Source: Paenibacillus pabuli NBRC 13638 (GTDB taxonomy: Bacteria; Bacillota; Bacilli; Paenibacillales; Paenibacillaceae). From it: a stretch of 64,000 nt of DNA. The DNA lies in contig NZ_BCNM01000001.1 in NCBI RefSeq assembly GCF_001514495.1, positions 124,001 to 188,000 of the forward strand. Reading direction: 5' to 3'. The stretch's first letter is position 1. Every line of letters begins with the position of its first letter. This document shows, in pieces, positions 47,782-57,004 of this stretch. The notes beneath the pieces are model-generated. The model made no database searches. It saw nothing but the letters and a program-made list of their open reading frames with translations, and was not told the origin of the DNA. A program made the translations under genes and the position numbers.

Positions 47782-49532
47782 AATTAGAACATATCAGCAT
47801 AACTTCATCTGAACCTGACAAAAGAGCGCTGCTTCAAGATGTAAATGTCCAACTGAACCGTGGAGAAATCACTTTATTACTGGGCTGCACAGGATCAGGC
47901 AAAACCACACTGCTGCAAACGATCGCTGGCCTGAAACCTCCAGATACGGGCATCCTCAAGCTGGACGGAGAGCCTTTCTGGCAAAATGGGAAAGTGCCGC
48001 AGTCCATTCTGCTGCAAATGGGGTTGGTCTTTCAATTCCCGGAGCAGCAGCTGTTCGCCCGAACCATTGGGCGTGAATTTACGTATTCCCTGCGTCCATA
48101 TCGACTACCGGATGAACAAAAGAATAAGCGGATTTCCGAGGCGCTTGAGCGCTGGGACTCCGCAGCGGGTCATGGAGTGCAGGAACGATTCCATTCGGAC
48201 AGATCTCCCTTTGCACTAAGTGGAGGAGAGCGAAGAAGACTGGGGCTTGCCCTCGGAACTGCTCCGCAGCCTTCATGGCTCTTGCTCGATGAACCTAGCG
48301 CCGGATTGGAAGCACAACGTGTTGTCATGCTGCTGGAAGCATTGAATCAGCATCGAAATGCGGGTGAGGGAGCCATTGTGGCTACACACGACCTGGACAC
48401 ATTTTTACCGCATGCAGATCGGGTTCTGCTGCTGCAGGAGGGACGTCTGGTTGCTGATCTCACACCAAGGGAACTTCATACAAGGCCTGATTTGCTGGAG
48501 TCAGCAGGTATAGGACTGCCACCCTCTATGCAACTGGCACAACAATTTGCGGCAGGAGGCATTCATTTGCCTTTTACTGCGTTGACCCCGGAGGAAATGG
48601 CTGAAAGCATTGTTCAGTCCGTCCATGAGTCGTTAGCGCAGAAGCCGGATGGGGTCGCAACAGAGGATAAATCCAGAGAGGGAATGAAGCGTTCCATTTC
48701 ACGTCCAAGCTCTCCAGTCGTAACCGACAAGCAGGAACACACATCCATATACAACACTCATAAAGAAGCAGGTAAACCAAAGGGCTTGTATGGCGCTATG
48801 GACCCGCGGCTGAAATGGATTTTATACATTTTACTTGTGACCGCTACGATGCTTCAACACCACTGGTTAGGCCTATCTCTTACGTTGGTGCCAGTTATCT
48901 TGGCGCTCGTTGTACTGCCACGTCAGGCTCTGATGGGATGCTTGAAATTAATGAAGCCGCTTGTACTGTTCTTTCTCATATCAACCGCGCTGTCGGGGAC
49001 GACTCTTTCAACAGAAGGGGGCGGTCTACAGTTCGGATTTTCCCTGCATCAGGCCGAGGCGACGTTACTGAATGTATATCGTTTGTTTATTGTCACGTTG
49101 GCAAGTCTTTGGTTCTCACTGACCACGCCTTATGGGCGCATGGTGGCGGGACTGAATTGGGTGCTCGGCGTCGGACAAAAAATAAAGCTGCCCGTCTCTT
49201 CATTTGCACTTGCCGTGTCGTTAATCTTCCGTTTTATCCCGATGATCTGGAGTGAATGGCAGCGATTCTCGCTGATTGTCCGGGCACGCGGCAAAGCTGC
49301 GTTACGACCGAATACGGTGCGTGTGCGTGATCTGGGTCCGATGGTTATTCCCCTGCTCATGGCGCTGTTTCAGCGTGCAGAAGATATGACGATTGCAATG
49401 GAAATGCGGAAAGTCAGAGAGAACTCCCTGCTTGGAGCGCGCTCATCCTTATTGTTATGGTCCAAACGAGATACAGGGATTTGCATGATTGGACTTATTG
49501 TTTTTGTATTTTATATCTGGATCAGAGACTAA
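47772..49532 (+). CDS. Fused ECF ATPase and EcfT transmembrane protein
   Basis: A 586-residue fusion. Residues 1-250 are a complete ABC ATPase (Walker A GCTGSGKTT at 38-46, Q-loop VFQFPEQQLFA, signature LSGGERRRL, Walker B WLLLDEPSAGLE, H-loop VATHDLDTF). Residues about 335-586 are an EcfT (CbiQ-like) protein with several helices and the coupling helices IVRARGKAA and IAMEMRKVREN; the second deviates from the usual ARG motif. A polar linker (about 255-335) joins them. The TTG start has AAGGAGG 7 bases upstream. With the preceding ATPase and BioY it completes an ECF biotin importer. Confidence 0.9.
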   Translation: MAIELEHISITSSEPDKRALLQDVNVQLNRGEITLLLGCTGSGKTTLLQTIAGLKPPDTGILKLDGEPFWQNGKVPQSILLQMGLVFQFPEQQLFARTIGREFTYSLRPYRLPDEQKNKRISEALERWDSAAGHGVQERFHSDRSPFALSGGERRRLGLALGTAPQPSWLLLDEPSAGLEAQRVVMLLEALNQHRNAGEGAIVATHDLDTFLPHADRVLLLQEGRLVADLTPRELHTRPDLLESAGIGLPPSMQLAQQFAAGGIHLPFTALTPEEMAESIVQSVHESLAQKPDGVATEDKSREGMKRSISRPSSPVVTDKQEHTSIYNTHKEAGKPKGLYGAMDPRLKWILYILLVTATMLQHHWLGLSLTLVPVILALVVLPRQALMGCLKLMKPLVLFFLISTALSGTTLSTEGGGLQFGFSLHQAEATLLNVYRLFIVTLASLWFSLTTPYGRMVAGLNWVLGVGQKIKLPVSSFALAVSLIFRFIPMIWSEWQRFSLIVRARGKAALRPNTVRVRDLGPMVIPLLMALFQRAEDMTIAMEMRKVRENSLLGARSSLLLWSKRDTGICMIGLIVFVFYIWIRD

Positions 49533-49630
49533 AAACGCAGTGTTTGCCATTGTTCATGCATAAATCCTTTCATTTCCGTTCAAAATAAACTTGCTTTGAT
49601 CATTACGAAGCAGATATGGAGGGACGAACG

Positions 49631-49930
49631 ATGAAGGATAAATTTCTGCAAGAAGAAAGACGAGAATATACCGATGTGTCCACTGTGGAGTCGCAGCGAA
49701 ATGATATCACATTCGAAGAATTCCCTGAAGGTCCTTACGGCTCATCTCTAATGTCTGAATCTCTTGGCAAAAGCTCGCCTTGGCGGGTGGATCAAAGGAC
49801 TGCACACCGTTTCGATTATGAAAATCATGAACTGCACGAAGGGGAAGTTCGGGATTATCCCGGTCAGGACGTCTTTGATGAAACGGTCCCCGATAATGTA
49901 ACCAAACCACAATACCCGGAAGAAGAATAG
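49631..49930 (+). CDS. Small acidic protein, DUF3905-like
   Basis: A 99-residue protein rich in acidic residues, with GPYGSSLMSESLGKSSPW, HRFDYENHELHEG and RDYPGQDVFDETVPD. These resemble the DUF3905 proteins of Bacilli; function unknown. ATG 49631 has GGAGGGA 7 bases upstream; ATG 49616 precedes that site. It is a single gene with its own terminator. Confidence 0.7.
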   Translation: MKDKFLQEERREYTDVSTVESQRNDITFEEFPEGPYGSSLMSESLGKSSPWRVDQRTAHRFDYENHELHEGEVRDYPGQDVFDETVPDNVTKPQYPEEE

Positions 49931-49963
49931 TACAATGGCACTGGCGTATTATATAAAATAGAT

Positions 49964-50001
49964 AATAGCCTCCGGCAGATTTTCCTGTCCGGGGGCTATT
50001 T
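49964..50001 (+). terminator. Terminator of the DUF3905-like gene
   Basis: AATAGCC / GGCTATT and CCGGCAG / CTGTCCGG arms form a hairpin; the T-rich tail is interrupted. Confidence 0.75.
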
Positions 50002-50115
50002 GTAGTTGTTTCGTTTAGGAAAACAAATCTCCTCAAATTCCACAATATGGGTTATCATAGGCGTAGCTCATATTAAAATGAAAAGCAAGTCATTGCCAAA
50101 CGGGGGGATATCCAA

Positions 50116-50691
50116 ATGAGAGAGATTAACTATAGCGATTATTTTTGGCAGGATGATCAGGTCAGATTGCGTGCTTTGCGTGAGGAAGATTGGGAGGATC
50201 ATTATTATAACCGGTTTGATACACCCGCTCGTCGTTTACTGGAATGTGCAGTAGAGCTGCCACCTACGAATGCGGAGGCGAAGAAATTTACGGAAGCCTT
50301 CTCCGATTTCTCTCTAGAAAGAGGACGAATTATGTTCACGATTGAAAACATGGATGGTGAGAATATTGGGGGCGTGAACCTGAACAGTATCGATGAGCGG
50401 AATGGTACCTTTAGCATTGGAATTCAAATTGACAGGGATCATCGCGGAAAAGGATATGGGACGAGAGCCATACGAATCTTACTGAAATATGCCTTTTTCG
50501 AGCGCCGGCTTCATAAATTCAATGATTCTGTTCTTGAAGGTAATGAACCTTCCGCAGCCATGATGAGAAAGCTTGGCTGTGTGCAGGAGGGCGTGCGTCG
50601 TCAGGTGATTTATACCGATGGAAAATACCGGGATATGATCCTGTTCGGATTAACCAAAGACGAGTTTATTGATAAGGAGGGACTGGCATGA
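50116..50691 (+). CDS. GNAT family N-acetyltransferase
   Basis: A 191-residue RimJ/RimL-type acetyltransferase. The acetyl-CoA pyrophosphate loop is DRDHRGKGYGTRAIR near residue 110, with the later helix NEPSAAMMRKLGCVQEG. The target is unknown. GGGGGGAT precedes the ATG. Its stop overlaps the start of the decayed VOC gene as ATGA. Confidence 0.87.
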   Translation: MREINYSDYFWQDDQVRLRALREEDWEDHYYNRFDTPARRLLECAVELPPTNAEAKKFTEAFSDFSLERGRIMFTIENMDGENIGGVNLNSIDERNGTFSIGIQIDRDHRGKGYGTRAIRILLKYAFFERRLHKFNDSVLEGNEPSAAMMRKLGCVQEGVRRQVIYTDGKYRDMILFGLTKDEFIDKEGLA

Positions 50692-51035
50692 ATCCCTTTC
50701 TAAATCAGATCGGTACGGTGTTTATTCCTGTTCGTGATATTGAGAAGGCACGTGAGTGGTATTGCGATATATTGGGATTGCCTGCCGATGGGGAAATTTT
50801 ATTTTGACATCTGTATATTATTCCGATGAGTGGCACACGTATTGTGCTGGACAGCAAAATTTACTCCGAGGAGCACACATTTAAAACCCCGGCATTTCAT
50901 TGATACGCACAACATTGAGGAAGCCTATGCGTTTATGCTCTCCAAAAATGTGAATATAAGAACAGCCATCGAACATGAACACTGGTTTAATTTTCAGGAC
51001 CCGGACGGGAATTGGTTGATGGTATGCCAATGTTA
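50688..51035 (+). pseudogene. Broken VOC (glyoxalase/bleomycin resistance-type) gene
   Basis: From ATG 50688 the frame reads MNPFLNQIGTVFIPVRDIEKA and REWYCDILGLP, the typical start of a VOC protein. It stops at TGA 50805, where continuing in frame gives more VOC-like protein (HLYIIPMSGTRIVLDSKIYSEE). A frameshift near 50900 is needed to join the last part (DTHNIEEAYAFMLSKNVN, WFNFQDPDGNWLMVCQC). One nonsense change and one frameshift mark a recent pseudogene. Confidence 0.8.
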
Positions 51036-51063
51036 GTTGGGGAAGTTAGTCTAGGAGGCATAT

Positions 51064-51639
51064 ATGAAACAAATTATACAAAGCAATGAATTAATCATTG
51101 ATTGTAAAGATATTTATTTGCGCGAGTATCGACCCGAGGATTTGGAGAATTTGCAGGAAATCACCTGGCAACCCGAGATTTACGAATTTTTGCCGGGATG
51201 GAATGCTACGGTTGAAGAGAGGGCACTTTGGCTTACTCAATACGAAATCCCTGAGAATCAGAATTTTAAGCAGGCTGTTTTTGCGGGAGGAGACATTGGG
51301 GACCTCTGTTTACGTTTGGCTATCGTGCTCAAAGAAAATGATGAGTTTATAGGCTGGTGCTGCTCGGGGATCAAGGACGAACTTCCAGCGCCCAATCGGG
51401 AGGTTATGTACGGCATTTCGAAACACTTCCGCAACCGCGGCTATACAACGCAGGCAGTTCAAGGAATAACACAGTATTTATTTGAAAATACAAACGTTGA
51501 CGTATTGAATGCCATCGCTTTATTAACGAATCAGGCATCGAATAAGGTAATACAGAAATGCAATTTTGAATGGCTGAGTTTAATCGAAATCGAGAATGAA
51601 CCGTACAACTATTATCAACTGTTGAAACACCAACGATAA
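51064..51639 (+). CDS. GNAT family N-acetyltransferase
   Basis: A 191-residue acetyltransferase of the RimJ/RimL type, with IYLREYRPEDLENLQEIT at the start, EFIGWCCSGIKDE, and the CoA region YGISKHFRNRGYTTQAVQG near residue 120, where the usual GxGxxA is replaced by RNRGYTTQA. The substrate is unknown. GGAGG lies 7 bases before the ATG. It sits between two decayed genes. Confidence 0.82.
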   Translation: MKQIIQSNELIIDCKDIYLREYRPEDLENLQEITWQPEIYEFLPGWNATVEERALWLTQYEIPENQNFKQAVFAGGDIGDLCLRLAIVLKENDEFIGWCCSGIKDELPAPNREVMYGISKHFRNRGYTTQAVQGITQYLFENTNVDVLNAIALLTNQASNKVIQKCNFEWLSLIEIENEPYNYYQLLKHQR

Positions 51640-51682
51640 CCCTACTGTAATTAGCTCAAGATGACTGTACAGGAGTGGTCCC

Positions 51683-52151
51683 ATGGATTCCAAACCGCAG
51701 CTTATTTTAGATCTGGCGGGTGTTCTGATCACCAATCTTTCCTCTTCATTCTGGCAGGAGCTTGCTAGGTATGCAGGTACGCCTTTATGAATTGCTTGAA
51801 CAAACAACAGAGTTGCTACCTGCCATGCATTGTCTTGAACGATGGAGCGAGCAGGCAGAACTTCATCTCTTGAGTAATCATTGTCATGAATGGATTCAAC
51901 CTATTTTGCCGTTGATCCAGCCGTATTGCAAGAGCATAACGATTTCCAATCAGGTCGGATATTGCAAGCCAAATATAGAGATATATGAACTTGTGCAATC
52001 TCATCTACACAGGGATGTACCTATTATATATGTGGATGATCAGGCTAAAAACTTGAAGCCTGCTGCTGAGCTGGGATGGGAAACTTTACTTGCAGATGAA
52101 CAGCATCAATGGACTGCTGAAATTGACGGATGGCTCGCAGATCAACGATAA
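51683..52151 (+). pseudogene. Broken HAD family hydrolase gene
   Basis: ATG 51683 opens MDSKPQLILDLAGVLITN, the HAD motif I region, and ends at TGA about 51788. A second frame, from about 51770 to 52151, carries the later HAD parts (LHLLSNHCHEWIQPILP, YCKPNIEIYELV and IIYVDDQAKNLKPAAELGW). The cap-domain region between them is largely missing, so a deletion with frameshift has destroyed the gene. Confidence 0.75.
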
Positions 52152-52206
52152 CTCCCGATACAGATGCACTACGTACAAATAAGTCAATTCGATTCTAAAC
52201 AAACAG

Positions 52207-52240
52207 CCCTCTCATTTCTCCGCAGAGATGAGAGGGTTAT
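52207..52240. terminator. Bidirectional terminator
   Basis: CCCTCTCATTTCT / AGAGATGAGAGGG hairpin with a CCGC loop, between the HAD remnant and the convergent histidine kinase. Confidence 0.8.
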
Positions 52241-52304
52241 TTAGCATGCGATAAGAGCGGCAATTAAATAATGAAAATGCGGCGTCTTGCAAGCCTCGTT
52301 CAGC

Positions 52305-53834
52305 CTAGGCTTCATTCTTTATCAATGGCATTACAATCGTAAATTCCGTTCCTGCACCTAGTTGGCTACGCACTGTAATTTTCCCGCCATACGATTCTAC
52401 AATCGAACGGGTGATGGCAAGTCCAAGACCCGCGCCCCCTTGTTTTCTTGAACGGGAAGAGCTTGTGCGGTAGAAGCGTTCAAAGATATGAGGCAGGTGT
52501 TCGGGTTCAATCCCGGAGCCGTTATCTTTTACCGTTAACTCGACTTGATGCTGAACGGCATATAACGTAATGCTGACGGTTCCCCGGTCTGAATCGGTGT
52601 GCTGTACAGCATTGTGGAACAGATTAAGTACAACCTGTTTCAATTTGTGCGCATCAGCCATTACATAGACTTCAGCGGTCAGGTCGAGATGAACTTGTCT
52701 TGTCTGAGCCATCATGACCAACTGCGGCTGCATTTCGAGCAGCAGACTGTCGACTTGGATGACCTCCTGCTCTTGCTGAGGCGCCTGGTCCAGCTTGGTC
52801 AGCATCAGCAGATCCTCTACAAGTTTGTTAATCCGTATAGATTCACCATACATGCTGTTCAAGGCGCTGTATAATTGCTCGCTGTTGGTAGCTGCGCCCC
52901 GCTTAAGCACCTCAATGAATCCGTGAATGGAGGTAAGAGGGGTGCGAAGTTCATGCGAAGCATCAGACAGAAAACGCTGCATCTGCTCTTTCGACTCCCG
53001 CTCTGCTTCAAACGAGTCTTCCAGCCGCTCTAGCATGCCGTTAAATGAAAGCGCCAGTTGATCTACTTCCTGTTGTCCCTGGATAGCAGGAAGGCGTTCA
53101 GCCAAACTGCCGGCATCGATCTGTTGCACCCTATCTACCATACTGGACAGGGGAATCAACGTCCGGCGAAGTGCCTTGGTGTATAGAACGAGTCCGGCTA
53201 CCATGGCCAACAAGGATAACATCAAGAAGATCAGGAGCTGTTTCACAATTACATCTTTTAGCGGTTTCGTAGCGGTCCCCATCTGCACCATGGGTAAGCC
53301 GCGATTACGTGGTCCAGGCGAGGAGAAGACGATGAGCTGCTCATTGCCTCGGCTATCCGTTTCAATCCGGTACGGAACATGTTGTTTATCGTTAATCTGA
53401 TCCGTAATGTTCTGATATTCAGCTGATGTCAAGCGAGGAGCGGTCAGACCGTCTTCCCCAAAGATATCCTCGTAGCCACTTTTATTATCAAATAAGGCCA
53501 GTGAACGGTCAGGAATGTACAAGAAACGATTGCCTGGTCCTCTTGAATCCGATCCAGATTGCCCACCAAAAGGATTATTGGTCGCACCTCCACTACGCGA
53601 GGACGGTCCAAGCCACACAGGGGGCATGGACATCAGCTGCTCTTCCATGGTTTTTGCCTGGTTGCGATACAGAAAGCTCTCCATGATCCAGAATTGAAGG
53701 ATACCTATTAACAAGAGCAGAGCAGCCAGAATGAACAGGGATCGCGCGAGTAATTGAGAGCGTAGCGACCGTGGTGAGATCCATCGATGCAACCATGTCC
53801 AAAGATGTTTATCTTTCTTAAATAAAGAGACCAT
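52305..53834 (-). CDS. Sensor histidine kinase
   Basis: A 509-residue membrane kinase. Two membrane helices (LLARSLFILAALLLLIGILQFWIM, near 30-50, and VIVKQLLIFLMLSLLAMVAGLVLY near 195-220) flank an extracytoplasmic domain rich in glycine and serine. HAMP follows, then HisKA with SDASHELRTPLTSIHGF (His near 295) and HATPase_c with NLFHNAVQH, DNGSGI and GAGLGLAIT. Its ATG overlaps the response-regulator stop (TGATG). It probably senses an envelope signal. Confidence 0.93.
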   Translation of the reverse strand: MVSLFKKDKHLWTWLHRWISPRSLRSQLLARSLFILAALLLLIGILQFWIMESFLYRNQAKTMEEQLMSMPPVWLGPSSRSGGATNNPFGGQSGSDSRGPGNRFLYIPDRSLALFDNKSGYEDIFGEDGLTAPRLTSAEYQNITDQINDKQHVPYRIETDSRGNEQLIVFSSPGPRNRGLPMVQMGTATKPLKDVIVKQLLIFLMLSLLAMVAGLVLYTKALRRTLIPLSSMVDRVQQIDAGSLAERLPAIQGQQEVDQLALSFNGMLERLEDSFEAERESKEQMQRFLSDASHELRTPLTSIHGFIEVLKRGAATNSEQLYSALNSMYGESIRINKLVEDLLMLTKLDQAPQQEQEVIQVDSLLLEMQPQLVMMAQTRQVHLDLTAEVYVMADAHKLKQVVLNLFHNAVQHTDSDRGTVSITLYAVQHQVELTVKDNGSGIEPEHLPHIFERFYRTSSSRSRKQGGAGLGLAITRSIVESYGGKITVRSQLGAGTEFTIVMPLIKNEA

Positions 53835-54523
53835 CAGAGATCCACCCTGTATCCGACACCTCGAAGTGTACGAATGAGTTTATGCTCTTTATCCCCCAGT
53901 TTGTCACGCAAGGAGCGGACGTACACCTCCACGATATTTTCTTCTCCACCAAAATCGTATCCCCACACGCGGTTCAGAATGGTCGCTTTACTCAGGACAA
54001 TGCCATGATTAAGTACGATGAATTTTAATAGTTCGTATTCGGTTGGAGATAACTCCAAAATCTGATCATGATAGGTAATCTCTTTGCGTTGATCATCAAT
54101 TCGGAATGGACCATGAGTTACTGCGCCTATTAATAAAGGAAACTGATTACGCAGCCTTGCCTGAATCCGTGCAAGTAACTCGTCAAAAGCAAAGGGTTTA
54201 ATCATATAATCGTCAGCACCAAGCCATAGGCCTTTTACCCGATTCTCAACTTCATCTTTGGCTGTCAGCATGATCACCCCGACCTGAGTACCGCTCTTGC
54301 GCAGCCGTTCAACGACCTCAAACCCATCCATCTCGGGCATCATGACATCCAGAATGGCCATATGCGGACGGAAGTCGAGTGCCAATTCAAGCGCAGCGGC
54401 TCCATCCGGGGCCGTACGCACATCAAAGCCTTCATTGCTCAGTCCCAGCTCCAGAAATTGCAAAATATGTGGTTCATCATCTGCCAAAAGTATTTTAATA
54501 CCAGTACTCAGCTTCATAAGCAT
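53834..54523 (-). CDS. OmpR family response regulator
   Basis: A 229-residue regulator: receiver domain with phospho-Asp in AILDVMMPEMDGF near residue 59, acidic pair LLADDEP and LTAKDE, and a C-terminal winged helix (ELSPTEYELLKFIVLNHG, EVYVRSLRDKLG, RTLRGVGYRV). GGGGAGG lies just upstream of ATG 54523; ATG 54517 is also possible. It is divergent from the glycosyltransferase operon, which it may control. A direct repeat at 54601-54617 is a candidate site. Confidence 0.93.
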   Translation of the reverse strand: MLMKLSTGIKILLADDEPHILQFLELGLSNEGFDVRTAPDGAAALELALDFRPHMAILDVMMPEMDGFEVVERLRKSGTQVGVIMLTAKDEVENRVKGLWLGADDYMIKPFAFDELLARIQARLRNQFPLLIGAVTHGPFRIDDQRKEITYHDQILELSPTEYELLKFIVLNHGIVLSKATILNRVWGYDFGGEENIVEVYVRSLRDKLGDKEHKLIRTLRGVGYRVDL

Positions 54524-54600
54524 GCGTTCCTCCCCGTTGAATCCATCGATTACATACCCTCAATACTAGAGGTCTATATGCTGTATTATCGCTTGCCAAA

Positions 54601-54617
54601 CTGAAATTTAGCTGAAA
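54601..54617 (-). promoter_or_regulatory. Direct-repeat candidate site for the response regulator
   Basis: CTGAAA-N5-CTGAAA (plus-strand reading) gives two half-sites 11 bp apart, the arrangement of OmpR-family binding sites. It lies just upstream of a minus-strand -10-like GATAAT (54590-54585). Confidence 0.45.
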
Positions 54618-54720
54618 AGTTTGCACGGTATCCTCAGGCAACATTCAGCGGGCACTCATCCCAGTTTTACTTTGGCCTGTCACAATAGTAGACATGAAGA
54701 ACTTGAAGGAGTGATTGAGA

Positions 54721-56964
54721 TTGAATAACGCCAAACGAAGGATGGATCTGGTCCTTCTGCCGATTGTTTTACTGGCGGCATTTCTGAATGGATATGGCAT
54801 CTGGAACGATCAATATGCCAATTCCTATTACACGACCGCCGTTGGGAGCATGCTGAGAAATTTCCATAACTTTTTCTATGCATCGCTCGACTCGGCGGGT
54901 TCGGTAACCGTAGACAAACCACCGGTTGTTTTCTGGATCCAAACTGCTTTTGCTTATGTTTTTGGATTACATGGATGGAGTGTTATTTTACCGCAAGCGT
55001 TAGCGGGGATCGGTTCGGTGCTGCTGATCTATTTCATGGTCAAGCCTACATATGGTCTTGCCGCAGCGCGAATTTCGGCACTTGCGATGGCGACTGTTCC
55101 CGTTGTGGCAGCGGTCAGCCGTACCAACAATATTGACAGCATGCTGGTGTTCACGCTGCTGCTTGGTTCATGGTTTTTGTTCAAGGGAAGCAAACAAGGC
55201 AGTACGTGGCGAATCCTGGTTGCCTTTGCTCTCATTGGACTTGCTTTTAATATGAAAATGCTGCAAGCCTACATGATTCTTCCGGCGTTCTACTTGTTCT
55301 ATCTGCTGGCATTCAACGCAAAGTGGAGAAGAAAAATCATCCTGCTGATCGGAAGTACGGCGGTGCTGGCCGTCGTTTCCTTATCCTGGGCAGTCACTGT
55401 GGATTCTATACCGATAGATGAGCGGCCTTATATCGGCAGCAGTGAAACCAATTCGGTGCTGGAGCTGGCTTTTGGATATAACGGCTTATCCCGTCTCACA
55501 GGGCAACAGAACAGATCAGCGAATGCTGGCATGCCAAACGTCTCTGATGATGGCAAGGCCCGTGGCAACGCTACTTCCCAGACATCAGCATCCGATCAGT
55601 CGGGCAACGGCTCGAATCCAACAGGCAATGCATCGGGAAGTGGTGGAATGGGTGGCATGAACGGAATGACTTTCCCGGGCGGTCAGATGCCTAACGGTGG
55701 CGAGATGCCGAATGGAAGGAATTTCGGAGGCGGTGGTGGAGGCATGGGCGGCATGTTTGGTACCGGGGAAAAAGGTCCTCTGCGGTTATTTCAGACTGAA
55801 CTTTCCGGTCAGGCCAGTTGGCTTTTGCCGATTGTATTGCTTGGCTGCATCGCGATGTTTGCAGGGTTAAGACGGAGAAATATAACCGATAAGCATAAGG
55901 AAGCTTTGTTTTGGCTGGCCTGGCTGCTTCCGGTAGCTGCTTTCTTTAGTGTGGCAGGCTTCTTCCATCAATATTATCTGATCATGCTCGCACCTCCGGT
56001 AGCAGCATTAACCGGAGCAGGATTTGCAGCCATGTGGACGGCGTATCGTGAACGCAATGGCTGGCAATCCTGGCTGCTTCCGTTATCCGTGCTGCTTACG
56101 GCCTTCTTCGGCTGGTACATCATGCAGGTGTATAACGAAACTATAGGGGCGGGTTGGTCCATAGGTGAATTAATTGCGGGCATTCTGATCACGGTGATCC
56201 TGATTGTGATGCTTAATCGTGCACACCCATGGAAACAGGGTTTAATTATCGCAGGCTTCATGGTCATGTTGATCGGTCCGACCTATTGGGCATTCACACC
56301 TATCACGTATGGAGGCAACAGCATGATTCCGGCGGCTGGACCTACAGGTTCCAATGGAATGTTCGGTGGAATGGGCATGGCTATGGGAGAGAGACAAGGT
56401 GATGGCAATGGTGGCGGTATGGGTATGGCTCAGCCGAATGCATCAAATGACACCGACACCGATCAGGCTTTCCCATCGTCCGATGAAGCTGATTCGAACA
56501 ATATCGGCATGGGGACACCTCCGGATTCAGGCGGAAACATGAATGGCGAAAGAGGCATGCCGACGACAGGTGGTCGAGGTGGAGCGGGAAACCGCAACGA
56601 AGAAGTGGACACCACAACACTGAAGTATCTGAGAGAGCATAACACGGGTGAAACTTATCTCTTCGCAACGACGGACTATAACCAGGCAGCTCCATATATC
56701 ATCGATGAGAATGAAGCAGTTATTACGCTTGGCGGGTTCTCGGGCTCAGATCCGGTGTATACCACAGAAAAACTGGAACAACTCGTGAAGAGTGGACAAG
56801 TGAAATACTTCATGGTAGGTGGCAGGGGCGGTCGAGGCGGCAGTTCGGATATCGGCGACTGGATCAAGGAGCATGGTACCGAAATTCCAACGTCAGAGTG
56901 GAAGACAGGTACGGATAGCGGTTCCGGTTTCGGTGGTCAAACCACTTTATATGAAGTGAAATGA
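54721..56964 (+). CDS. GT39-like glycosyltransferase of the YkcB type, integral membrane
   Basis: About 747 residues. An ArnT/PMT-type GT-C glycosyltransferase: DQYANSYYTTAVGSML and VDKPPVVFWIQ near the N terminus carry the family's acidic catalytic region (VDKPP), followed by about a dozen helices. Two long Gly/Met/Asn-rich stretches (near residues 265-355 and 545-630) interrupt it, and a C-terminal soluble domain has AVITLGGFSGSDPVYT. It likely transfers a sugar from a lipid carrier to an envelope target. TTG 54721 has GAAGGAG 8 bases upstream. It is first of a four-gene operon. Confidence 0.85.
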   Translation: MNNAKRRMDLVLLPIVLLAAFLNGYGIWNDQYANSYYTTAVGSMLRNFHNFFYASLDSAGSVTVDKPPVVFWIQTAFAYVFGLHGWSVILPQALAGIGSVLLIYFMVKPTYGLAAARISALAMATVPVVAAVSRTNNIDSMLVFTLLLGSWFLFKGSKQGSTWRILVAFALIGLAFNMKMLQAYMILPAFYLFYLLAFNAKWRRKIILLIGSTAVLAVVSLSWAVTVDSIPIDERPYIGSSETNSVLELAFGYNGLSRLTGQQNRSANAGMPNVSDDGKARGNATSQTSASDQSGNGSNPTGNASGSGGMGGMNGMTFPGGQMPNGGEMPNGRNFGGGGGGMGGMFGTGEKGPLRLFQTELSGQASWLLPIVLLGCIAMFAGLRRRNITDKHKEALFWLAWLLPVAAFFSVAGFFHQYYLIMLAPPVAALTGAGFAAMWTAYRERNGWQSWLLPLSVLLTAFFGWYIMQVYNETIGAGWSIGELIAGILITVILIVMLNRAHPWKQGLIIAGFMVMLIGPTYWAFTPITYGGNSMIPAAGPTGSNGMFGGMGMAMGERQGDGNGGGMGMAQPNASNDTDTDQAFPSSDEADSNNIGMGTPPDSGGNMNGERGMPTTGGRGGAGNRNEEVDTTTLKYLREHNTGETYLFATTDYNQAAPYIIDENEAVITLGGFSGSDPVYTTEKLEQLVKSGQVKYFMVGGRGGRGGSSDIGDWIKEHGTEIPTSEWKTGTDSGSGFGGQTTLYEVK

Positions 56965-57004
56965 TAAGCGTTATCGCATGCATGGTATAAGGGAGGGAAA
57001 GAAC

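Noticed and set aside
56962..56975. cre site between the GT39 and GT2 genes
   Set aside because: GATAAGCGTTATC is palindromic but misses several conserved cre positions and lies between cotranscribed genes.
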